Assembly (NCBI GenBank): GCA_003641465.1
Contig: QNAJ01000050.1
Span: 1-8,369 of the forward strand
Reading direction: 5' to 3'
Source: Verrucomicrobiota bacterium
GTDB taxonomy: Bacteria > Verrucomicrobiota > Kiritimatiellia > B70-G9
DNA length: 8,369 nt
A model generated the notes under the pieces. That model did not search any database, was not told the origin of the DNA, and saw only the letters and a list, made by a program, of their open reading frames with translations. Positions 1 through 6,727 of this stretch are shown here, piece by piece. Numbering within the stretch: the stretch's first letter is position 1; every line of letters begins with the position of its first letter. A program made the translations under genes and the position numbers.

Positions 1-612
1 CTGGCGGCGCCCGCACCGTCAGAGGGGACCGTCTCTTTCGATCGTTATCGGATTATCCTGGAGAGGAAACCGTTCGGAGCGCCGCCACCACCCGAATCCC
101 CGCGACCGATTTCTCCGGCCGAATCGTTTGCGCGCAATCTGCGTCTTTCGGCGTTGCTGGAAGTCGAAGGAGGCGGGATCAAGGTGGGGCTGGTGGACAA
201 GAAAACCGGCAAGAGTTTCTTTCTCACCGAAGGAGAAACGGTTGAGGGAATTGAGCTGGTGTCCGCGAGCTTTGATGATGAGGAGGCGGTTCTCCGTAAG
301 GGAAACGAGATGGCGGTGATCAAGCTGGAGTCCGGAGAAATAAGGCCGCTTTCTCCGGAGGAGCAGCGCCAGCGGCTGATCCGCACCCGGCGGATGAGCT
401 ACCGCGAACGCCGTCGCCAGCGGGAGGAGCGTCGCAGCAAGCCGCCGCCGCGGCCCAAGTATACCGGCGAAGAACTGGAGAGGCATCTCCGTGAGTACCA
501 GATGGAATGCATCCGACAGGGGCTGCCTCCTCTGCCTATTCCGCTGACGCCGGAGATGGACGCCCAGCTGGTCGCCGAGGGCGTTTTGCCGCCGCTTGAG
601 CCTGAGCAGTAG
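1..612 (+). CDS. GspC/PilP-like type II secretion-related protein, 5' partial
   Basis: The frame is open from base 1 to a TAG at 610-612, giving 203 residues; the true start lies outside the window. A proline-rich linker leads into YRIILERKPFG (residues 16-26), which resembles the 'ERNIF' signature before the periplasmic homology region of GspC-type proteins. Residues about 46-112 look beta-rich (EVEGGGIKVGLVDKKTG, then FFLTEGETVEGIELVSASFDDEEAVL), as expected for such a domain with a conserved 'GE...G..l..i' core. Residues about 119-148 are a charged, arginine-rich probable helix or coiled coil, followed by a proline-rich tail ending LPPLEPEQ. If the resemblance is right, the protein would sit in the inner membrane and periplasm and link the secretin to the inner-membrane assembly of a type II secretion or type IV pilus machine. 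The family call rests on short motifs only; that the frame is coding is supported by its length and composition. It converges on the minus-strand cluster. Confidence 0.6.
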   Translation: MAAPAPSEGTVSFDRYRIILERKPFGAPPPPESPRPISPAESFARNLRLSALLEVEGGGIKVGLVDKKTGKSFFLTEGETVEGIELVSASFDDEEAVLRKGNEMAVIKLESGEIRPLSPEEQRQRLIRTRRMSYRERRRQREERRSKPPPRPKYTGEELERHLREYQMECIRQGLPPLPIPLTPEMDAQLVAEGVLPPLEPEQ

Positions 613-741
613 GCTTCTGCCCGGAGAACTGCAGGGGCCGCGCCGGGGGCTCGGACATTTCCTCTGCTTTGGCAGTGGACGAAATCTGCCTGGCGGCGCC
701 CTTACCCTGTCCCGCGCCGACAAGCACTTATTGACCGGGCA

Positions 742-2121
742 TCAGAGCCGGCTGATGTAGGAGCGATACTCGCGGGCGGTTTTTTCCGGCGTGCTTCTCA
801 GAAAACGGGCCAGTAGGTCAAGGCGGGAACTATGAAGAATTTCCCGCAGATGGCGAGGGTCGCGTACATAGCGGATGTATTCGAAAAATGCATTGCGGCG
901 GCCGGGATCGGACATCAGGTAATGAACCAGCGCCCAGGCCTGACAGTAGGCCAGCTCGACCTTCGCGGAGGAGCCGAGCGCCAGGAATCCGCGTACATGC
1001 CGGTAGTCCATGAGCCGCTTCAGCGGAATGAGTCGGTTTTTTTCAGCGGCCTTCCGCAGAGTGGACACTCTGCGGGGGTCCTTGCGTCCGGCGGGCCGGG
1101 TTTCCATGAATACTGCCAGCCCTTCAATCAACCAATCGTTTTCCACGCGGAAGTCCGAATGAACTCCGTAGGCGAAAAACAACTGATGGGCGCCTTCATG
1201 CCGTAGAGTCACAAAGGTTTTTTCTTCCGCTTCATGCAGCAGTGCCCGTTCGATCTTGCGCTTCCGCAGCGCCGCTTGCGGCGTGCTGAGACCCGACTCT
1301 TCGGCACTTTTCCTGAGATCCTCTTCGAGGTCACGCAGCCAACCGGATCTCTTCTCGTTGTAGATCACCAGCCGCCTCAGAGTCGGACTGTAGAATCCGG
1401 CGGTGGGTTCAGGGATGCGGCAGTATCGTTTCTGGTACCGGTGGAACTGCTCTTCATCCGAAAAGAAGAGAACCTGCAGCGAGGGAAGGGGAGAGTTCCG
1501 CCGGCTGAGCAGCGGACGGAAGTAGCGCATGAACTCGGTATGCAATTCCTGGAGCGTCCGTACCGAGCGTTCAACGTGGAAGTACGATTCATCGGTGAGA
1601 ATCGAGTAGGGAGGTTTCTTGTAGAACTGCATGGAAGGGAATTCCATCTGGAAACGGATGTCACGGTAAGTAATCGGTGGTATGCGTGCGGGGAGACGCT
1701 CGAGGATGCTGATTTTCGCCGCGGGGATACGGATCTGCAGTGCTCCGCTGGCGCCGTATTTTTCCTCGAAAACCACGTATTGTGAATTGGACTCCACAAT
1801 CCAGCCGGTGAGTTCCCTCCCTTCGGCGGTCACCAGTCGGTACCTTGCCTGGCGGGCAAGCAGCTTCTCACGCATCTTTTTCATGACCGCCCGTTCGGTT
1901 TCGGTCAGCTCTTCCGCGGGCTTGTCTTCCGGAATGGCCTGGGCCGCCGCACTACCCCAGTGAAAAATGCGGGCCAGTACTCTTCCGGGGCGGGACTGCA
2001 GGAAGAGGTAAAAGCGGGGGTCATTGGTGCGGCTCCACCGGTAAACCTGTAGGGCTCCTGCCAGAAGCAGCACCAGGATCAGCAGGCGCAACAGGCTTCC
2101 TTTGTGTTTCCGTTTATTCAT
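742..2121 (-). CDS. membrane-anchored HExxH metallopeptidase, DUF1570/peptidase MA-like
   Basis: This 459-residue protein begins MNKRKHKG and has one hydrophobic segment (residues about 10-26), so it is probably anchored in the inner membrane with its bulk in the periplasm. Residues 308-312 read HEGAH, an HExxH zinc site, and WLIEGLAVF (330-338) supplies the likely third ligand Glu333, 20 residues further on, as in gluzincins. This layout (HExxH, then W-L-x-E-G-L-A) is typical of the DUF1570/peptidase_MA group. Residues about 70-92 are a charged helix and 93-142 look like a small beta domain. The ATG at 2121 was chosen because it overlaps the stop of the upstream DUF1343 gene by 8 bp (AGGTGG just before it), suggesting translational coupling; a longer reading to 2292 lies entirely within that gene and looks non-coding. 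Substrate unknown. Proteolytic activity is inferred from the intact zinc motif. Confidence 0.8.
   Translation of the reverse strand: MNKRKHKGSLLRLLILVLLLAGALQVYRWSRTNDPRFYLFLQSRPGRVLARIFHWGSAAAQAIPEDKPAEELTETERAVMKKMREKLLARQARYRLVTAEGRELTGWIVESNSQYVVFEEKYGASGALQIRIPAAKISILERLPARIPPITYRDIRFQMEFPSMQFYKKPPYSILTDESYFHVERSVRTLQELHTEFMRYFRPLLSRRNSPLPSLQVLFFSDEEQFHRYQKRYCRIPEPTAGFYSPTLRRLVIYNEKRSGWLRDLEEDLRKSAEESGLSTPQAALRKRKIERALLHEAEEKTFVTLRHEGAHQLFFAYGVHSDFRVENDWLIEGLAVFMETRPAGRKDPRRVSTLRKAAEKNRLIPLKRLMDYRHVRGFLALGSSAKVELAYCQAWALVHYLMSDPGRRNAFFEYIRYVRDPRHLREILHSSRLDLLARFLRSTPEKTAREYRSYISRL
1054..1075. repeat. perfect 10-bp inverted repeat with 2-base centre
   Basis: CCGCAGAGTG-GA-CACTCTGCGG lies inside the metallopeptidase gene, spanning the codons for R-V-S-T-L-R just after the zinc-site region. 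The arms match at all ten positions. No run of T follows on the minus strand, so it is not a standard terminator; it may be a chance feature of the coding sequence or an mRNA hairpin. Confidence 0.6.
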
Positions 2122-3268
2122 CGCCACCTGCGTTTCCCGCGGGGAGCTGCACTGGCCGGGGATACAGCCGGAACCGCTGAACATTCCGTTCAAAACGGTC
2201 CAGATCGGGCTGCCACACGGCAATAATTTCCTCCGGGGAACAGCTCGCCAGAAGCATATCCACGCACTGACCCGATCCCAGTAACTTGGCAAGCCTCTGC
2301 CGGTCTATCGTCTGCCGGAAGTCCGGTACGATGTCCCGTAGCGCGCACATGAGGTACACCGCCATCTCTACCGGCCGGAATGACTGCCCGGCTTTCGCCC
2401 GGAGTCTCAGCCGCCCACTTTCCGTTGTCACTGTGCCTGAGGCAACCAGATGCGCGGGAATGCGTTCGATCGCCTCGCGCACGTCTACCCCTCTCCACTG
2501 AAGCACTTGGAATGCCAGATCAGTTTCCCTGCCTATATCCGCCGCGGCCGCGGCCTCCGCCCACACGAGAGCGGGGTAGCAACGCGCACAATCAGGGCTG
2601 CGCAGGGCAGGGGAGGGCGCCCGCCACGCGAGACCGGGAGGCCACCAGTCGGTTCCAGCCGGCCAGCCGCTCATCAGGCAGGTGCGCAGGTCCAGGTCCA
2701 GCCGGAAATGGTCGCGGATAAATATCGCAGCTTCGCATGCGGTCAGCCCGTAGACCAGCGGCGTGGGAACTGCTCCTACAAAGCTGGTCTGCTGGGGTTC
2801 CAGCATTGGTCCGTCCACGGTTTCCGGGAAGGGCACCGGTCGGTCTGTCACCACCAGAGGTATGTCGGCGGCCGCTGCCGCTTCCATGCAGTAGCGCAGC
2901 GTAGACAGGTATGTGAAGCAGCGTACGCCCAATGTCGGGAGATCAAAGAGCAGTAGATCCACGTTCTGCAGAAGACCCGCATCCGGACCCCGCCGTGTTC
3001 CATAAAGCGAATAGACCGGCACCTTCCATTGCGGCAGGAAGGTATCCTTCACCGGCACACCGGCAGCGGAATCAGCCATCCAGCCGTGTTCGGGGACAAG
3101 CAGGGCGGAAAGCCTCAGATCGGGATGGCTGGCAACCGCCTCCACGGTGGGCCGTCCATCCCGGCTGAGACAGGCGGCGTTGGCGACCAATCCTACGGCG
3201 GCCCCGCGCAGGTCTCGAGGGACTCCAGCCAGAAAGGTATCTATTCCGAAGGAAAATTCAGTTGTCAC
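2114..3268 (-). CDS. divergent DUF1343 protein (NamZ-type exo-muramidase family)
   Basis: This 384-residue protein (GTG start) matches DUF1343 along its length. FGID near residue 7 opens the fold; VPEHGW (58-63) carries the family's PEHG signature; VYSLYG (85-90), LLLFDLPTLGVRCFTYLSTL (105-124), DRP (142-144), SFVG (162-165) and YGLTACEA (173-180) follow in family order; the C-terminus ends FERNVQRFRLYP. Characterised members (NamZ) remove MurNAc from the non-reducing end of peptidoglycan fragments during wall recycling. Two oddities: the usual EGTNxSxGRGT block is replaced by EAAAAADIGRET (238-249), and no signal peptide is visible, so either a cytoplasmic location or a changed function is possible. 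A GTG at 3319 would add 17 residues but has no Shine-Dalgarno; the GTG at 3268 has AGGA 11 bases upstream and starts close to the domain. It lies 59 bp after the glycosyltransferase stop and overlaps the metallopeptidase start by 8 bp. Confidence 0.83.
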   Translation of the reverse strand: MTTEFSFGIDTFLAGVPRDLRGAAVGLVANAACLSRDGRPTVEAVASHPDLRLSALLVPEHGWMADSAAGVPVKDTFLPQWKVPVYSLYGTRRGPDAGLLQNVDLLLFDLPTLGVRCFTYLSTLRYCMEAAAAADIPLVVTDRPVPFPETVDGPMLEPQQTSFVGAVPTPLVYGLTACEAAIFIRDHFRLDLDLRTCLMSGWPAGTDWWPPGLAWRAPSPALRSPDCARCYPALVWAEAAAAADIGRETDLAFQVLQWRGVDVREAIERIPAHLVASGTVTTESGRLRLRAKAGQSFRPVEMAVYLMCALRDIVPDFRQTIDRQRLAKLLGSGQCVDMLLASCSPEEIIAVWQPDLDRFERNVQRFRLYPRPVQLPAGNAGGDE

Positions 3269-3327
3269 GCAGTTCGGTATCCTTATCCGGAGTCTCTGCC
3301 GGGATACAGCTCCGGCCACACTGGTTA

Positions 3328-4263
3328 TCAGGCGTTATGAGACAACAGCTGCCTCAAGGCGTCAAGGACCTCGGACACGCTTACCGAGCTGAGTTGACGA
3401 TCAGCCGCCTGGAGTATCCGGACATGCTTTCCCCGCGGACCCCACAGCGAGGGATCCGATGGTCCGAAAATCGCTACCGTGGGCAGACCCAGCGCCGCCG
3501 CGACATGGGTCACTCCTGAATCGTTACCGATGAAGGCCCGGCTGGCTGCGAGCAAAGCCGCCGTGTCTGTCAGGGGTAAACCGTCCACCACAGGGGGCGC
3601 ATCCTTTCGGCGTTCCAGTGAATCCCGGATATGCTGATCCGCTTCGCCGAGAACAAAAAAAGAATCCAAATGCAGTTCTTCACGCAACGCGGCGCGCAGT
3701 GAGATGAAATTATCCAGGCTCCAGTTTTTTCGGGGGCTTCCACTTCCGGGATGAATAGCCACGGGCGCTGCCGGCAACGCGAACTCTTGCAGGATGTCAC
3801 GGCCGCGCCGCAGACGGGATTCCGGAAGAGTTAGCTGCGGTATGGCCCCCTCGCTCATCGGCACGGGCAGATCCTGCAGCGCCAGCATCATCTGATCGAC
3901 AGCGTGCCGGTTCCTGACCAGGGGAGATCTGTAGATTACGAATCGTGCCCCCGCCTGCGTGAGATTCTTCCGGACGATACCGCCCGGATCGTGAAGGAAG
4001 CTGATGACCAGGTCGAATGAGGAAATGAAACCGATTTGCTCCTCGTCAAATTCCGGCTTCCACGAGAAGAAACGGGCCATACCGACTTCGTCCAGCGAGC
4101 GCACCTCGTCAGCCAGCCCGCTCTGGAGTGCCAGGCGGGCAATGTGGGGGTAGCCCACCAGTACAATGTAACAGTCCGGCCAGGTCTCGCGCAGACTGCG
4201 CAGCACGGGGGTGGTTACCACGAAGTCCCCGATTGCTCCACCCCGCAGAATCAGAATGCGCAT
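3328..4263 (-). CDS. glycosyltransferase family 9 (heptosyltransferase-like)
   Basis: The 311-residue product has the double Rossmann plan of GT-B enzymes in family GT9. RGGAIGDFVVTTPVL (7-21) is the N-terminal family motif; IHPGSGSPRKNW (170-181) is the conserved sugar-nucleotide segment; FIGNDSGVTHVAAALG (244-259) and PTVAIFGPSDPSLWGPRG (261-278) form the C-terminal donor site. Family members move ADP-heptose or a related sugar onto lipopolysaccharide core at the cytoplasmic face of the inner membrane. The acceptor and the member type (WaaC, WaaF, WaaQ) cannot be told from this sequence, and length is somewhat short of the usual 320-350. The ATG at 4263 is preceded by GGGAGA at a 7-base spacing. 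The 57-bp leader holds a small inverted repeat, TTCCC-TGC-GGGAA. Its place beside a peptidoglycan-related hydrolase family and tol-pal fits an outer-membrane biogenesis role. Confidence 0.9.
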   Translation of the reverse strand: MRILILRGGAIGDFVVTTPVLRSLRETWPDCYIVLVGYPHIARLALQSGLADEVRSLDEVGMARFFSWKPEFDEEQIGFISSFDLVISFLHDPGGIVRKNLTQAGARFVIYRSPLVRNRHAVDQMMLALQDLPVPMSEGAIPQLTLPESRLRRGRDILQEFALPAAPVAIHPGSGSPRKNWSLDNFISLRAALREELHLDSFFVLGEADQHIRDSLERRKDAPPVVDGLPLTDTAALLAASRAFIGNDSGVTHVAAALGLPTVAIFGPSDPSLWGPRGKHVRILQAADRQLSSVSVSEVLDALRQLLSHNA

Positions 4264-4320
4264 GCGATGTTCTCCCTTTGGCCTTCCCGCAGGGAACTAT
4301 AAATCGGGGCGTGGTAACGC

Positions 4321-4860
4321 TCAATAGCAGGTGAGAGCCAGTGCACCCACCAGCACCCCGATAGCTGCCAGCGTGCCGCCGGCGATGCGCATTCGAGAGG
4401 CCGGGTCAAGTTTTTCCAAACACAGCCGGAATCTCCACGGACTGAGTACCAGCCACATTCCGGCAATCACCCACAGGTACACCAGTGCCACCACCACCAG
4501 GCGCCACTGTGAGGGGTGCCAGCGCGCTGCGTCCAGAACCGGATCGCCGGCCAGCAGCAGCAGGCCGCCCAACGCCCGGGGAGCCAGCAGTTCATCCATG
4601 AAGAAGAAGAGGATTGCAAAGGCCGCAATGGCTGCCGGGATGACATAAGGCTTGAGGAACTCGAAGCGACCCAGCGGCGCCCGCAGAATAATCATTGCAA
4701 CCCAGGTCAGATCTACTGCCGTGAGAACCGCCGCAGCGGTACGGCTGCGGGGGAAGCGCCGGAGGAGCTCGGTGGTGCGCTCCGCTGATACTATCGGTAT
4801 CAGACCGCCCACCAGCAGGATCAGCCCAATGATGAGAGAGACTGTTCTGAGCGAAAGCAT
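4321..4860 (-). CDS. multi-pass inner-membrane protein, function unknown
   Basis: I do not recognise this 179-residue protein. It is strongly hydrophobic, with probable membrane segments at about residues 7-25, 42-60, 72-89, 119-139 and 157-177, and a shorter hydrophobic stretch (95-105) ahead of the GDPVLDAARW motif. The loop from 26 to 41 is rich in arginine (TTELLRRFPRSR), which by the positive-inside rule suggests a cytoplasmic position. There are no obvious catalytic motifs. It starts 60 bp after the pal stop, with an in-frame stop directly beyond, so the ATG at 4860 is the only ATG, GTG or TTG start available; no good Shine-Dalgarno is seen, hinting at translation linked to pal. In Escherichia coli the periplasmic coordinator cpoB follows pal; this protein occupies that position but is unrelated in build. 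A role in Tol-Pal or envelope function is inference from position alone. Confidence 0.75.
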   Translation of the reverse strand: MLSLRTVSLIIGLILLVGGLIPIVSAERTTELLRRFPRSRTAAAVLTAVDLTWVAMIILRAPLGRFEFLKPYVIPAAIAAFAILFFFMDELLAPRALGGLLLLAGDPVLDAARWHPSQWRLVVVALVYLWVIAGMWLVLSPWRFRLCLEKLDPASRMRIAGGTLAAIGVLVGALALTCY

Positions 4861-4920
4861 GACGGATACCCGGTCTGACTCATACCGGAGAACGCGGTAA
4901 AACGTGTCGGCTCTCAGACC

Positions 4921-5427
4921 CTACCGGTTGAAGAGAACAAACTCCGCGCGCCGGTTCAATCGCCACGACTCTTCGTCATGTCCCAGAGCGACGGGTTTTT
5001 CCTCTCCATAGCTGCGGGTCTGAATCCGGGAGGGATCGATTCCCAGCCCGGTGAGATAGGCGCGCACTGACTGAGCCCTCCGCTCACCGAGCGCCAGATT
5101 GTACTCCCGGCTTCCGCGTTCGTCGCAGTGCCCTTCCACGATCAGGCCGACGTGCGGATTCTTCCTCAGATATTCGGCTACCTGGTCCAGCTTAGGTCTT
5201 TCGCTGAGCTTGATGCGGGCACTGTCATAGTCGAAATACACCGGCTGGAAGGGACTCTGGTACTCCTGTCCTTCGGGCCGGTCTGCCATAGGGGCTCCGT
5301 AGATATCTTCCCCGGTCACCCCTCCCACTTCCTGTGGACCCAAGCCGGGTCTGCCCTGGCTGCGACAACCGCTGCCTGCCAGAACTATTCCCATTGCCAC
5401 AAGTGCGAATACAATTGCATTTTTCAT
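4921..5427 (-). CDS. pal: peptidoglycan-associated lipoprotein Pal
   Basis: The 168-residue protein starts MKNAIVFALVAMGIVLAGSGC, a lipoprotein signal peptide with Cys21 as the likely lipidated residue; the lipobox (AGSGC) is slightly unusual, with Gly at -3. A flexible linker (22-60) leads to the OmpA-like domain (about 62-168), with VYFDYDSARI (63-72), VEGHCDERGSREYNLALGER (97-116), RSYGEEKP (138-145) and NRRAEFVL (158-165). These closely follow the E. coli Pal pattern, including the Asp and Arg positions that bind meso-diaminopimelate in peptidoglycan. Pal anchors the outer membrane to the wall and partners TolB. The ATG at 5427 has GGAG five bases upstream, with GGAGG further out; the longer in-frame extension to 5493 overlaps the tolB end and would bury the signal peptide. 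It lies 25 bp downstream of tolB, surely in the same transcript. Confidence 0.95.
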   Translation of the reverse strand: MKNAIVFALVAMGIVLAGSGCRSQGRPGLGPQEVGGVTGEDIYGAPMADRPEGQEYQSPFQPVYFDYDSARIKLSERPKLDQVAEYLRKNPHVGLIVEGHCDERGSREYNLALGERRAQSVRAYLTGLGIDPSRIQTRSYGEEKPVALGHDEESWRLNRRAEFVLFNR

Positions 5428-5452
5428 AATCGCTCCATTCCTCCCTGCTGGC

Positions 5453-6664
5453 TCATCGGCTTCTCGGAGACCATGCCGGAGAATACCAGTCACCGGGGTA
5501 AGGGGTCAAGAGGCGCGGAGGATCGCCCATCGTATCCACGATGAAAATTTGGGACCGGAATCCAGCAGTGCGCGTGGCCGCGATATGACGTCCGTCGGGG
5601 GCCCAGGAAGGATCCTCGTAGTTCGCATCCGGCGGCGTTACGTAGGACACCTTGCCCGAATCGAAATCGTACACCCCTATTCGATATATACCGGCGAAAC
5701 GCGAAGCAAAAGCCAACCGTCCGTCAGGACCCCAGTCGGGCGCCACGTTCTCGGAGCCTCGCAGGTGTAAGCGCTCAGTCCGGCCGCTGTCCGCCTCGAG
5801 CACATATATCTGCGGCGTTCCCGACCGGTCGCTGACAAAGGCCAGCCGTGTCCCGTCCGGTGACCAGGCGGGCGAAGCTTCTGCTGCCGTGGGAGTCCGG
5901 GTGAGCCGAGTTGCCCGCCAGCCACGCATCTCCAGCACATAAAGTTCCGGATTGCCGTCCTTGGAGAGGACTACCGCCATGCGCCGTCCGTCGGGCGATA
6001 CGGCGGCACCGGTGTTCAGTCCGGGGAAGCGCACCAGCCGGATTCGCTTTTTCCGGACAAGATCGATGGAATACACGTCAGGGAAGCCCATCAAGAAGGA
6101 GGTGTAATAGAGAACACGACCCTCCGGTCCCCAAGCGGGCGCCACGCTGATACTGCGGTCGCGGGTCAGCTGTACCAGGTTGCCCCCGTCGGCATCACAC
6201 ATGTAGAGCTCCTTATGCCCGTCACGGGTGCCCACCATGGCGATTCGCGTCGTGGCGATACCCGGCTTCCCCAAAACCGCCCGGACGATTTCGTCGGCCA
6301 GGCGATGGGCGGTCTGTCGCAGTTCGTCTGTGCGTGTCCGGTACCGACGGGACAGGTATTCACGGCCGGTCCGGCGCGAGACCACCGAACATACTACCGT
6401 GATGCGGTCGCCGCGCGAGCGGACGCGCCCCGTACACCGGACGATGCCCGAACCCGCGGGCGCGAGAGAAAACCAGCCGGAATTCTCCAGATCGCGGCCG
6501 AGGACCTCTACCAGCGCACGGGAGGACGCGCTTGTATCCGCTGCCAGTCCGGCCAGATCGATCGGCCATTTTCGCGCGCCCCCCTTGACAACCATAACCT
6601 GAGCATCGACCGTCCGTAGAGCGATCAGCATCCCTGCCAGGGTGGCTGCTATACCTTTTTTCAT
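5453..6664 (-). CDS. tolB: Tol-Pal system beta-propeller protein TolB
   Basis: The 403-residue product starts MKKGIAATLAGMLIALRTVDA-Q, a Sec signal peptide probably cut after Ala21, placing it in the periplasm. Residues about 22-130 form the TolB N-terminal domain (KWPIDLAGL, then LGRDLENSGWF). Residues about 137-403 form a six-bladed propeller with repeated PD40-type motifs: ELYMCDADGGN (152-162), AVSPDGRRMA (221-230), SPAWSPDGTRLAFVSDRSG (264-282), APDWGPDGRLAFA (308-320), DPSWAPDGRHIAATR (351-365), and SPAWSP at the end. TolB binds Pal and links it to the energised TolQRA complex during outer-membrane constriction. tolQ, tolR and tolA are absent from the window. The ATG at 6664 is preferred; a GTG two codons earlier (6670) would add only two residues. 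Length is slightly below the E. coli protein (430). Confidence 0.94.
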   Translation of the reverse strand: MKKGIAATLAGMLIALRTVDAQVMVVKGGARKWPIDLAGLAADTSASSRALVEVLGRDLENSGWFSLAPAGSGIVRCTGRVRSRGDRITVVCSVVSRRTGREYLSRRYRTRTDELRQTAHRLADEIVRAVLGKPGIATTRIAMVGTRDGHKELYMCDADGGNLVQLTRDRSISVAPAWGPEGRVLYYTSFLMGFPDVYSIDLVRKKRIRLVRFPGLNTGAAVSPDGRRMAVVLSKDGNPELYVLEMRGWRATRLTRTPTAAEASPAWSPDGTRLAFVSDRSGTPQIYVLEADSGRTERLHLRGSENVAPDWGPDGRLAFASRFAGIYRIGVYDFDSGKVSYVTPPDANYEDPSWAPDGRHIAATRTAGFRSQIFIVDTMGDPPRLLTPYPGDWYSPAWSPRSR

Positions 6665-6727
6665 TCTCACTCTCAGTAGCTGTACATTCTACCTGTCCGC
6701 GACCGCACAGAATATGTCCGGAATCTT

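Noticed and set aside
690..701. 12-bp match CTGGCGGCGCCC shared with bases 1-12, as a duplication
   Set aside because: Similarity stops after 12 bases and the string is simple GC-rich sequence; chance is the easier explanation.
19..723. Long minus-strand open frame (234 codons) opposite the GspC-like gene
   Set aside because: Rich in Arg, Pro and Ser with no recognisable domain; it mirrors the plus-strand gene, whose protein has sensible motifs. Typical GC-rich shadow frame.
740..757. Inverted repeat CATCAGAGCCGGCTGATG over the metallopeptidase stop codon, as a terminator
   Set aside because: Only a 6-bp stem and no T-run follows on the minus strand. On the plus strand a T-run appears at 779-784 but is separated from the repeat by over 20 bases.
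1234..1785. Plus-strand open frame (183 codons) opposite the metallopeptidase
   Set aside because: Antisense to a gene with an intact zinc site; no motifs or plausible ribosome-binding site.
2122..2292. 57-residue N-terminal extension of the metallopeptidase
   Set aside because: It lies wholly within the DUF1343 gene in another frame and would bury the membrane anchor behind an unrelated segment.
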